DNA from: Aphrophora alni
Taxonomy: Eukaryota > Arthropoda > Insecta > Hemiptera > Aphrophoridae
DNA length: 64,000 nucleotides
Reading direction: 5' to 3'
NCBI GenBank assembly: GCA_963513935.1
Contig: OY740768.1
Coordinates: 64,150,786 to 64,214,785, forward strand
Positions 52,546-64,000 of the stretch are shown piece by piece. Below the pieces are notes generated by a model. The model did not search any database and was not told the DNA's origin. It worked only from the letters and a program-made list of their open reading frames with translations. The translations under genes and the position numbers were made by a program. The stretch's first letter is position 1, and every line of letters starts with the position of its first letter.

Positions 52546-54655
52546 AAGAACTTTAGTGAAGGAAACGTATAAACTAGTCCTCAAATCTCAATATTACACT
52601 GATGTTGAAATGTGTAGTGTTTTTAAGACGTTTAGTCTAACTATTAGAGATTGTACAGATAATGGGAGTTTCTGCAATTTTTTATCACACTGTTGAAGAT
52701 ATCAAGAATACAAAAAAATCAGTATAACTAGAGCATACATTTACAAACATATTGACTCGTCATTGAACTATTTACAATAAAAAATTACGGAGCTTCTCCA
52801 TGAAGTTATAAAAGTAATGAAAGATAATTACAAAAATATAATTTTTAATTTCGTACATAAAATTATGAAATTACATTATTTTGCAGGATAAATTTGTCGC
52901 AAAAGTCAAAACAGTTCTCATTTTTATCGTTATATAGTCTATTTTAAATTCTGTATTCTGTAAACGACTAAGAATATTTATGACATCAATTAATACGTAA
53001 AACTGCACATAAATAAAATTATAATTCATGAATAATTTGGAAAAAAACTAAATGGACATCAAAACGAAGTATTGTATTACACAACGGTTTAGCTCATTTG
53101 TTTACGTCAGGTTTCACAAATATTTTATATATATTTTTAGTTAAAAATAAAAAATTTGACAATAATAGTTGCAATTCTTGAGAGTTTGCTTTTTACGTTC
53201 TCACATACAGTATGCAGCAAAACAGTTGCTCATCTCCTTCCTAGTACACCTCTTCTTACGATAAACTTGAAAATATACCAAAAGTAAATTATAATTATCT
53301 AATGTGCCAAATTAATATCGTATACTAACATCGACCCATTTCAAAAATATTTGTATTTTCATTTAAATTTAGGAGCCCTATAGAATTCTAATTTGGAATT
53401 AGTGATCGGAGCATTTTGGTACTAAATTATTTTGGCATTTTCTGGAAAGATACTTTAAATCAATGGTAAAAAAAACCTTTAAAAATTTATTCCCTCTCTA
53501 CCAAAACTCGTCTTAGGCAAAGTAATACAAAAAATTAAAAGTAAACTATAATTATTGAAAGTATGTTGTATTAAAATTTGCAACTACAACGCATTTCCGA
53601 AATATAAAGCCCAACTTTGGTAGTTGTAATGTGCGAATTTTGATACTAAACAGTGCCAAATCACTTTATTTATGATGAGAAAATAACACATACTTTGTTT
53701 AGTTTTTTCCAACATTGCTACCTTAAATTAACTATAACGAATTAAGTCGAGACAATAATTATATTCATCATAACGTAATGATTCCTACTTGTCAGTGACA
53801 GTTTATTACAACTACTGAATGTAATATGTACAACATAGGAATAAACCCAAACTATAAACATGGACAAAGTGTTTTAATTCATGTTTTCTGTCAGAACTGA
53901 AGTCAAGTGCTCTGCACTTTAGGTTGACAAGTGTATAGCTCAGCTCTGTACCGTCGAGTGTTTCATTGAGTCGAAATAAAGTGGACGTGAATTAGAGATG
54001 TTATTACGGAAGCACTCTTTATGATATTGCAAGTTATGCTGATATGTTAAACACTTATTGGTTAAATTAATTGATTTTTAATTTTATAAAACCAAATCTG
54101 AAATTTGTCCTGTCGCAAGAGAAGCCGTGACGATCAGAGACCATAGCACCTGGTGGATTTTGCGTGTTTTGTTAGTATGACTTTATGAACACAAATTTCT
54201 TGGGTTTAGCACAGACAAGAGAGAGTTTGTTGAAATTAAGAAAAATGAATATGGTAAAATTAGTTTAGGTCCTAACATTTGCGTAAATATTGATAACATA
54301 AATCTTGTGTTAATAATTCATACATGTTTAAAATGATCGTTGTGAAGTAACAACATTTACATACATTTCACTGCAAATATACATTTTTTTAACAAATATA
54401 TATATGAATTTAATTTGTAGTATGTGAAATAAGTTTTTAAGGTTGACTTTTATATTTATAATATATTATACCAAATTTTTTTTATTTTTTTTAATGTTTT
54501 TGATACGTCTACGTCTTATGATTTTAAAATAACGCACAATAAAAACATTCATTCCTTAATTCATGTTGAAATTTGTGTGATCACGAGTGTAGTTGTTATT
54601 AAAATAGTTAATTATTTTTAGATTATATTTTAGCTCACGGATCAGTGAATTATCA

Positions 54656-54741
54656 AATTTATTTAAGTACGTCAACTAATATTTTTTTTATAGGTAAGGC
54701 AATTTAAAAAATTTGGATTTGTTGACGTACTTAAATAAATT
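54656..54741. repeat. 21-bp perfect inverted repeat
   Basis: Arms 54656-54676 and 54721-54741 (AATTTATTTAAGTACGTCAA plus C, and its inverse) are separated by 44 bp. No gene lies within 1 kb to suggest a terminator or protein site. Confidence 0.85.
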
Positions 54742-55794
54742 AGTTAATTTTTTTTTTTTAATTGTATAAAATTATAAAGTTAATATAGTTTATCGGAGCC
54801 AAACTCCTGAATTTCCATTCACTTAAGATGGAAAATAAGTCATTCAAACCAAGCGCCTTCAAAACAAATTTGTATTATATAAACCTTTCCTAACAATATT
54901 TTGAATTTTTTGGTTATGCGGAGACCAGGTATGTACGAAGTAAAATAGTTAAAATGTCATATTACGTTATGAAAAGGACAACAATAACACATCATGTTGG
55001 ACGGACGTTAACCAACCTGTGTTACCGTAACCTGTATACAAAGTTTGAACTCGATATCTAAATCCTTTCGTAATGAATCGTATTTTAAATAAAACAAGTA
55101 GAAACACACGGAACGACGAGTTACCATTCCCGGGGACCTATGCTCAAACGTGTTTGGATCACCCCCCCCCACCCTGAATTACCTTGTATATACTGAAAAT
55201 AATCACATAAATTCTATGTGCAAAGGTGTTGTACAGATATTGTATAAAGATTTATTTTAGCGTATTATAACACTCTATTGACCTCGCTAAACAATTATTT
55301 GGCTGGGGAAATATCTAGAACGCAGGTATTATTAATGCTCCTCACACCCGTTCCATTATATTGTTTATGTAAAGTATTTTTTTTCCTTTCGACACATCCG
55401 GATCGATATGTCAAACGTTGATCGACATTATTTTGTAAATACATTAGCAAACAAAATATTTGCAAGGTGTTTATAATAAAGTGTGCTTTTTGTACAACCA
55501 AGGTTAGTCAACACAGAACCGCCCTGTTTTAATGTCGGTAAACAAAAATGTTGGAATATTTGTAAAATGAATTAACTTGGAGAGAAAATCCATTTAGTAA
55601 ATGACTCGTTATAATTCAACCGATAAACTGAGCAAATTAATCGTTTCATCCAACAAATTTTGAACGAAACTGGTAGGCTGGATTTTGTGAAATTTGTTTT
55701 TATTACAGGCATTGGACAATTTTCATATTTTTATCAACAAAAGCAGAACTGACTCTTTTTGGGAACCAACACGTTTTATTTGAGTCCTTGTAAG

Positions 55795-55925
55795 ATAGAT
55801 GTTAGCAAAATTTGATCAAAACCGTTAAAGCCTATTTGTATTATTGTCTTATGTCGGGAACACCTAATTTTTGAGGAATTATAAATGATGAAAAATGTCT
55901 TGAGATATGGCCAAAATAAAATTGA
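55795..55925 (+). repeat. Dispersed repeat copy
   Basis: Contains GATGTTAGCAAAATTTGATC, then CCGTTAAAGCC, then AAAAATGTCTTGAGATATGG, paralleling 33405-33510. The following stretch ends in the CAGACTACAGATAGACAGAC phrase at about 55965. Confidence 0.5.
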
Positions 55926-56916
55926 ATAAAAATCTGTGAACTCGTTTAAGTTGTACAACACTACACAGACTACAGATAGACAGACAAACGGCATATACCA
56001 TTCATTTACGAAAAAAACTTTTTCCGACTCAGGAAATCACAAAACTGATAGCTTTACATAGATTTTTTTACCCATCAAATACCTTTTCTTTTACTGCCTA
56101 TATGTGAAAAGTAAAAATTGAGGTGGAATATCTATTGGTACAAATGTCACTTCTTGAGATATAGTACAAAACAAAACGCCCATGAAATTGTTATAAAATC
56201 GTAATTTCTCAAAATCTTCTCTACCAATTTCGTTCGAATTTTGGCGAAATGTGAACATTAATGACCATCATTACAAATAAAAGAAAATTAGCGTACTTTG
56301 TCTATTTAAGCACGACAGCGGCCATTCAAATTAGGATTTTACAATTAATTATGTAGTATTTTACAACCGGATTCGTCTGGGTTTCCCCCAATTATTTGCA
56401 ATTTGGAACTTTACCTTACATTATAAATCTTCATATTTTTCCATAACTTTATCGAAATTGTATCGGCTGATTTTCAGTTATTAGAAAGTTTATAACGGCT
56501 CCCTCAGTTAATTTCCCCTTTAAATCGAGAACTCTTGAAGCAATATTTTGGAAGGAGATTGTGACTAACAAGTTTTCCATGGATAAAAATCGTTATAGCT
56601 GAGTTTGAGAATATATGAATTTTTAATTTTATTTTGTGGCATTAGCCTCAAACTTATTGAAACAATTTTAAAAAGAAGAAAAATATCAAAATATCCCCAC
56701 AAAAATTAATTTAAATCTATTCACTCCTTTGGTTGTAGAGTACTGCAGAAACGCAAAATATTGAGATAATAAATATCTTCTTTTTGGAATCAGAACTAAA
56801 AACGACATGAAAAACTCAACATCAATTTTTACTCATTGCATAAAGTTTCTCTATACCAGGAATATAAGACAATATAAAAATATATAACTAATTTAAGAAA
56901 ATATCTGTTTTGTAGG

Positions 56917-56918
<2 letters not shown>

Positions 56919-56978
<60 letters not shown>
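56919..56978. repeat. (AT)n microsatellite
   Basis: Thirty AT dinucleotides. Confidence 0.98.
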
Positions 56979-56980
<2 letters not shown>

Positions 56981-57428
56981 TGTACCATAATCACAAGCCA
57001 AAATTTGCCAACGGATATTCAATAATACGTAATACATCATACATCTATGTGCCTATATAAGTGAAAAGTTTGGTTTAAACAAAATATGATTGGAGTAAAC
57101 TATGAGAGACAGCTTGATTTAATTAATTTTGCGACTTTTTGTACTCTATGTGCCGGAATATGCGTAATCGAGGGCTTTATGCATCGGTTACCATTCATGT
57201 GGTCCTGGAAGGATAGATAGTCAGGGATGATTGATTGGGTCTATAACGTCCAGCGAGTGTCCAGAAGAGTGATTGGGGATGGGGAGGGTGAATAGACAAA
57301 TAATGTCAGTGCTTTACAAATTGAGTTATGTGCGTTTTGTTTTGAATTTACTACATGTTACATGATGTATTTAGTCGTCAAAAGTAAATAGAAAGGGGAG
57401 ATTGGATAACCACATCTGATTACATATA

Positions 57429-57662
57429 ATAAAACTCGAACACAAGATCTCACAAAAATTAGGCTTACTTAATCAAACGCGTTTCAACGACAAAAGTCAC
57501 GATCCTCAGTGCAACATGAGCTACAATAAGTAAACTATAACTTATTATATAACTCTAGTATGCTCTTATACAGCTCATGTGTCACTGAGGATGGCGACTT
57601 TGTCGTTGAAACACGTTTGATTAAGCAAACGTAATTTTTGTGAAAACTTGTGTTCGAGTTTA
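57429..57662. mobile_element. Hairpin element (copy 2)
   Basis: Same family as 39841-40054. The left arm is about 57430-57522 and the right arm about 57572-57662, with mismatches and a longer, unrelated 49-bp centre. The right arm keeps CTGAGGATGGCGACTTTGTC and GTTGAAACACG. The left arm, read on minus, has CTGAGGATCGTGACTTTTGT, so it has decayed in the hairpin. The outer ends TAAAACTCGAACACAAG and its inverse match copy 1's ends. Confidence 0.85.
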
Positions 57663-58410
57663 ATTCTACTAATATTATGTCACAAGAAAAGCTTTACATT
57701 TATATACAACTGATATTCATTCAACGTATAGTCAATAAATATATTGCGTTCTAGAAAATGGGTTCAATATAAATCAGTAATATAAATTGTTCAAGTATAA
57801 CACTTAAATATTTAAATTCATAAAAAAATTGTGATGGTGTTAATACAAAAAATAGGTCTTCATAGTACTAAACTAGTCCACAAAAGGATGAAAAGATGAC
57901 TGAAAACTGCATCTGATCAGCAGCTTTTTAGAACGTAGAGATGATATCGATTTTTTTTAATGTTTTAAAGATAAGTACCAATATTTCTATTATAGTTCTA
58001 CAATGAAAGTTATCAGTTTTTTTTCCCGAAAATTTTAAAATTCTACAAAACTAATAGCGGAATCACAAGATATTAATTTTACCTGTAAATACGCTATCAT
58101 AAAAGTAAAGAAGGATTTCAGAATAACGAAACATAAATTTCTAAAGACCTAAAACAGCAACTATGGTTCATTTTCACTTTTATGTTAACAACTCATGAAC
58201 CTGCGTTTTTGGAGGGATGGTCTATTTTGCCTTTCATAACTTCATTTGAACACAATTTAAACCAAATCTTTACAGCCGATTTTGAGAAACACTTGTTTTT
58301 GTTTTGGTATTGAAATTTTAGTTATTGAGATACGATAAAGATACTCACACACAAAATCTGATCAAAATTATTGTTTTTAGAATTTACAGATCCTAAAATG
58401 GACAATACCG

Positions 58411-60714
58411 TAAAAAACCTAACTTTACCCATTTAACCATCACATCCCATCTTTATGTTATGTATCAAACGCCGGTTAAATGTATAACTATCATAAAAGT
58501 TAAATAATAATAATAATAATAACACCCTTTACAAATCTTTACAAACTTATAAAACAAGCAGTGCATGCAATTATTTTTAACATCCATTTTCCTTTATTTG
58601 TTCATAAACACTGTTAAATCACGTATAACCGACCACTTTTTAAATAAAACAACAGTTTTGAATAATGTAATTCAAGAAACTTTGTTTGTATAAAAACAGC
58701 TCTGTCTTCCAGAATAACAATTTTTATAAAAAGGTCGAGTTTCACAACGGCTTTGTCATTATTAAGTCGACTCTTTTTAATCGAAATATCTCCTATTTTT
58801 CATTTGTAACATTTAATTTTGATTCGTTCCACAATTAAATCATTTTACTTTATATAATTTTTATTCTTTTGTTCTCTAGGTTGTGAATAAAGTTTTTCAT
58901 AATTGCTAAAATGTTAATTATGCTTGAAAAATGTTCTGTCTGGAAGCATCCCATTGTTCACCCCTACCTTTTGTTTACAAGCACCACTGTACTTTTAGCT
59001 CCCATTGTCTGCTATGTCTTTCCGCACTATTTATTTTATTAATATCTAACCTTAATTAATTGTGGCCTTTTATTCCTACTTCGTCCGTTAATAAAAGAGT
59101 TTGCTTAATAGATGTTGTAGTAAAATTCTTATTTTCATAAGGATAAATTCCTTAATTGAAGCACAAATCGCAATCTCACTAAATTAACGCAAAGTTTAGT
59201 TTAAAACAAAAATTATTAAGAAAAGAAAGTCATTTGAAGTCGTTAGTACATGAAAGCGATAGCTAAGAATAGATCAACTTAATAGGGTGGAAGAACCTAA
59301 AGTGGATAGCGAGTAGTTCTGTGATTTATGACATAGAAAATGAAATCAGTCAACTAAATGAGGATCCATGTTAACTCAACCTACGGTTAATCTTTGAGAT
59401 GAAGACAGACTGTTAGAACTTTAATAGATTAGTTCTTTGAATTTCTGAGATATTCTAGTTTAAGGTGGAAATAGAACCCTGGGTTTAAGGGGGGGGGATT
59501 ACAGTTGGTTTATTTTAAGTAGTTTAAAGTGTCTTATTCAGTTAATAAATCGGATATGGTGTTCTTTATGTTGATGAACTTCGTATGACAGGATCTTGTA
59601 AAAAAGATAGACTGTAATTTGTTTGACATGTATACAATAATCAAATCTGTTTTAGGAGTGTCATCTTGTACACAAAACACGTATCCAGACTAACTAAAAA
59701 ACCCCATTGGTTTTTCAATCTTCTGTGAAAAAAATAATCTTATGGATAAATTTTAAAATTAATGTGAGTTTTTATTTATTTATTTAATTGGAGACGCTTG
59801 AGAAATCGTCTTTAGAAGTTAGAATAGTAACAAAAATATCTCACAAAAAACTTTTGGACTACTGTACTGCATTCATAGGTTATTTCATTTTCTTACAAAT
59901 ATAAATTAACATTCATTTATTTCAACATCATTTTTTAGACGATGAAATCAATGTTGAAAATTTCAAAGCCAGCTAAGCTGCAATTTTTTAAAAATAATTT
60001 GTACGAACGCCATTTTGAATTTTGTAAAGAAATTCGGAGAATAAAGAACTTAAATCAGATTCCGGTCTTAAAGTAAATGGTTAATGATGAATTGTTCATA
60101 TTATAAATTTAGCTTATTCCAACATTCGCCATCATTTGTGTGTACGAGAATACAAACTAATAAACGACGTTTCAAGAGTATGGATCAATTCACGTTTCGA
60201 GTGAAATCTAGAACATGTAAAGTAGACTACCAACAAAGTATTCTAGAACTATGGTGGAAACTGAAACTAAAATAGTAACCTAAAAAAGGAACTCTATCTC
60301 GATTCAACTTTGTGTTTTTTGTGTCTAAGTGAACTTTTATGTCTAAGTGGTTTTTCTTGATCACGTTTGTATAAACTTAGTTATTTTGACCACTAAGTGC
60401 TACATTTAGTTTTGGGTTCCACTCTTAAAGTACTATTTTAGTTTTAGTTTCCAAGAGAGTCCTAGACATATATATTTATGCTTTTCTTGTTTGTCACATA
60501 TTACATTTCACTTGATAACAAAAGTTGGTCCATACCCTTGAAACGTCGTATATATTTATAAAAATAAATGATTCGTTGAATCAAACTTAATCCATACTGT
60601 CAGACCCGAATGAGGTAGAATTTGCATTCTGTTTCAACAAATTATAAAATGTTTCAAGAAGCTAAAGAGGGCACCCACCAAAACTGCTACATATACATAC
60701 ATACGTACACTGTG
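58411..60714. other. Non-coding sequence
   Basis: No gene recognised. Confidence 0.5.
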
Positions 60715-60930
60715 GGGCTTATCTATAGTGAGTACGGATGTGGCAATCATGAGGTAACCTAGCTGAATTTACACCTTTTTTCATATAATTTTGTATGAGA
60801 TCCCTCTCTTTCGTTATTCCTATCATGTATCTGTTGACCAACTCTTGTTCTTTCCCGACTATGACGCTATTAAAGTATTCGAGGGAGTACCTTTTTTATG
60901 TACATACTTTTATTTCTTCTAAAGAAAATA
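60715..60930. repeat. Dispersed repeat copy (pair with 35341-35570)
   Basis: Same order of phrases as the segment at 35341: CCTAGCTGAATTTACACCTT, then CCCTCTCTTTCGT, then CCAACTCTTGTTCTTTCC and GACGCTATTA. Diverged. Confidence 0.6.
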
Positions 60931-62886
60931 CATTCTATATTAATTATAAATCTACACAAATAGGTGTTTTTTATTACACTAAAATTAGAAGAACAAAGCT
61001 TAATACAAAACTTTAAAATAGTGTGATTATCAGCAGACACAAGGAAACATTAAAATATGACTAATAAAAGCTTAAAGGTTGAGAACAGTTTTCTTGGGAA
61101 AGGTAAATTAATTGACACAGAAATACAGTATACCAGTAAATGGGGTAAATTATTTTTTATAGAGATAACCGAATTAATTAACGTACAACTGGATGTTTAA
61201 TTTGGAAGGGGGTAAATAAGATAACAAACCCACCATACTCAGATTGTTAGTGTGGGACACTATTTTCGAGTCTTTGCAGACGAATAGTTTTACGTTTACA
61301 CAGATTACTCATACTTACAAATAGTGAAACAGGTGCAGCGGCTGGAGAAACATGTTCTTATCATTTTATTGCTTAGCGAGGCCGGAAACAAACAATTTCG
61401 ACGAAGAAGTTCTGGCAACTTCAGAACCTTTTTTTCAGAACAGATAAATTTTAAAAACCCGCTATTCCTTTAAGACTTAGAAGTTGCACTTTAGGTCTTG
61501 GCCAAACATGCAAACTGAAAGATATCTATAATCACAAGTCAGCTCCAAAAGCACAACAAACAAATAATTTTACAATGGATTCCCCTCATTTTGAAATCCC
61601 GAAAAATGAAGCTGATGACTGTTTAGAAAAAAATCTCTAAAATAATATGACAAGGATTAGGCCTCCGCAGTCAAAAGTTCAGGTACAGGTAATCTTGGGT
61701 GTTGAAGGCATCGAGTTACTCAACCGTGTTGATCAACCGTTAGTGACACGTTGATCATCAACAATCGTCTAAACAGACATTATAAAATTAAGAAGAGTGA
61801 ATTAAAGTGGCCTAGGAACATTTGGTTAATACTTTCAACTGTTAAATTGCTGAAGATGAAATAAATCGTTCCTCTAGCCATATAAGAGGTTTATTAAAAA
61901 TAATGTGAACTTTTCAATAAATTATGTAAATTTCAAACACCATACCTCGAGCTCAATTAACCAGATTCGAGAGATGAACACCGTTGCAATCGTTTATTTT
62001 GTGTGAAGGTATTAGAATCACTTTATAATATTTAGAAACTGTAAATTACAGTTCTATACATAAGAAGTAAATTTGAATAACTGTGTATATTAATGTATAT
62101 AATTTGTATAATACCTTGCCCACAACGCTTCCCACTACTTGCTTACAAATCAATCCCAACAATCTTCCCCATAATTAATAGAACACCGAAAATATCCTCA
62201 ATCTCAAACACAAATGTCTACTGGCTCATCATCACTTCTTTAGTCAACCAGTCTTACAGGGAAGCAGAATCTGTGGACATATTTAATGATCGCTCCTAAA
62301 GAAATTATCTATCTTTTTTTAATAATGGTTTTCGTACTTAGTTATTTGAATTATTTTGTAGTATCTCTTTTAGTGTGTTATATTTTAGTTTTTTAATTAT
62401 ATTTTTTATCTTATAGTTTCTAGGTAAACTTATATTTTTTATCTTTAAAAACATTTTCTTAATCTTATAGTTTTAGAAATTAATTTCTGTGCCTTTATAT
62501 TTTATTATTTGTGTTGATTTTGTGTTATTAGTAATTTTTTTTTTTCATATATACTTTTTTGTATAATTCTAACCAGAAGGTTCAACCTGAAATTTTACAA
62601 TCTTTAGAGGAGAGATTTTTAAAGTTTACTACGTGTTCGAGACAAATTGAGAATAGTAATTGTTTGGAGAGAAGTTATAAATGAACATACATATTTTGTA
62701 TTAAAAACAACAATAATAATAATATATATACTCATATATATGTTATTTCAATTATCTTCATAAAGATTTATGTGATACAATGAAATTGGCAAAAATTACA
62801 CATAGAACAATATGGTTCTCACCTCACTTATTTGTTGATATAAACACACGTAATTTAAAAAAAGTAGAAAATGTTTTTAATTAACT

Positions 62887-62991
62887 CAAAGTTACAACTG
62901 CTTGTCCAGTGAACGGAGAGTCTCATCCACGACAGAATCTTGTCTGTGATTTTTTCCTCAAGGTCATCAAATGACTGAACACTCATTCGTA
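62887..62991 (-). CDS. Possible exon or relic, low confidence
   Basis: The minus strand reads SFDDLEEKITDKILSWMRLS in one frame and, after a +1 shift, QDSVVDETLRSLDKQL followed by a stop. Both halves are rich in Leu and charged residues in a coiled-coil-like pattern, unusual for this AT-rich region. An AG lies before each start (GTTCAG and ATCACAG) and GTAACT lies at about 62897. It could be a terminal exon of an unseen gene, a frameshifted relic or chance. Confidence 0.2.
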
Positions 62992-63460
62992 AGTACAGTA
63001 ATTGAAAAATCCTATATGAATTTTCTCGTAAATCCACAAAACATGTATAAAACCTACCTTATAAGTTTATCCAATAATGTTTATTTTATTTCAAAATAAA
63101 TTTATTGTGCATAAGATAAGCAAATGCTACACGCCTTCTTCGATAGATATCTACGAATATCATTTGCATCTGGATACAAACTGATTAGTACCTAGTGACT
63201 CTTTCAAGAACATTACCGGGCTAAGCGGTCACGTTCTAGGCGTACAGAACATCTTGAAAGGAGTTTATTATGTAATAATAATGCGTGTCGCTCTCTATAC
63301 GTTGTGCGACGATTTTCAAACTCTGAAGAAGTCTCAATTCTTTTTTTTTTATTACATATTTATCTCTCTTTATCTGCTACTTAAATTTCAGTCTGGAATG
63401 ATGTTCCCGACTCTCGATATCAATCAACGTCTATATCTTTTCGGCTGTTGTTTTTCGACT

Positions 63461-64000
63461 TGCAATGACGTTTCTGACTAGTTGTGAAGCAATACCATTC
63501 TCTATCGGCGCGGCGGCGGTTAGTCGAATATCGGCTTGCAATGACGTTTCTGACTCTAGTTGTGAAGCAATGCCATTCTTTATCGATGCGGCGGTTAGTC
63601 GAATATCGGCTTGCAATGACGTTTCTGACTCTAGTTGTGAAGCAATGCCATTCTTTATCGGTGCGGCGGTTAGTCGAATATCGGCTTGCAATGACGTTTC
63701 TGACTCTAGTTGTGAAGCAATGCCATTCTTTATCGGTGCGTCGGTTAGTCGAATATCGGCTTGCAATGACGTTTCTGACTAGTTGTGAAGCAATGCCATT
63801 CTTTATCGGTGCGTCGGTTAGTCGAATATCGGCTTGCAATGACGTTTCTGACTCTAGTTGTGAAGCAATGCCATTCTTTATCGGTGCGTCGGTTAGTCGA
63901 ATATCGGCTTGCAATGACGTTTCTGACTAGTTGTGAAGCAATGCCATTCTTTATCGGCGCGGCGGTTAGTCGAATATCGGCTTGCAATGACGTTTCTGAC
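63461..64000. repeat. Tandem array of about 75-bp units, open at window edge
   Basis: The anchor TGCAATGACGTTTCTGACT recurs at 63461, 63537, 63612, 63687, 63762, 63835, 63910 and 63983, giving units of 76, 75, 75, 75, 73, 75 and 73 bp. The 73-bp units lack CT in GACTCTAGTTG. Variation is low (GCGGCGG, GCGTCGG, an extra GCG in the first). Near-identity shows recent expansion. Long frames on both strands, rich in SRISACNDVSD or RNVIASRYSTN, are by-products; the 2-bp indels shift them. The array continues past the right edge. Confidence 0.93.

Noticed and set aside
63420..63987. Long frames on both strands in the 75-bp array
   Set aside because: Products of a tandem repeat whose 2-bp indels change frame; no unique protein sequence.

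Overview
The window is AT-rich, repeat-laden, intron-rich nuclear DNA from an animal, most likely an arthropod. The evidence is GT-AG introns of 1.2-7 kb, mariner and Tigger/pogo DNA transposons, a tRNA-derived SINE, LINE fragments and an LTR retrotransposon. No bacterial-style genes are present. Hemipteroid or other large-genome insects fit best, but the species is inference.

The only confident protein-coding gene is an unconventional myosin heavy chain on the minus strand between about 20.2 kb and 0.7 kb. Seven consecutive exons (20244-19992, 18813-18623, 11539-11321, 9970-9806, 6127-5885, 4608-4483, 980-741) join in phase into 479 codons of motor domain. They cover the P-loop, switch I, switch II, relay helix and lower 50 kDa region. 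The exons before the P-loop were not found in this window. The converter, IQ motifs and tail lie past the left edge. The closest resemblance is to the MyTH4-FERM-type myosins (class VII/X/XV/XXII group), but the class is not settled. The residue at the TEDS position is Asn.

The introns hold decayed transposons: a Tigger/pogo transposase pseudogene (about 1.7-3.47 kb), an inverted pair of tRNA-derived SINEs (4.73-4.94 kb), a hairpin element (7.63-7.75 kb), a degenerate 3-copy tandem repeat (7.86-8.33 kb), and mariner pieces (12.76-13.96, 14.18-14.63 and 17.80-18.03 kb).

At 22.4-28.65 kb lies a complete, young, non-autonomous LTR retrotransposon. It has two LTRs of 2061 bp that look identical, an ATTA target duplication, a primer site matching initiator tRNA-Met and a polypurine tract. 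Its 2.1 kb internal region has no gag or pol.

From 28.65 kb to the end no gene is recognisable. Landmarks are a 36-bp minisatellite with higher-order structure (36.5-37.8 kb), two copies of a hairpin element whose arms carry a hammerhead-ribozyme-like CTGAGGA...GAAA core (39.84-40.05 and 57.43-57.66 kb), local duplications, two LINE 3'-end fragments, (AT)n runs, and a 75-bp tandem array that runs off the right edge (63.46-64.0 kb).
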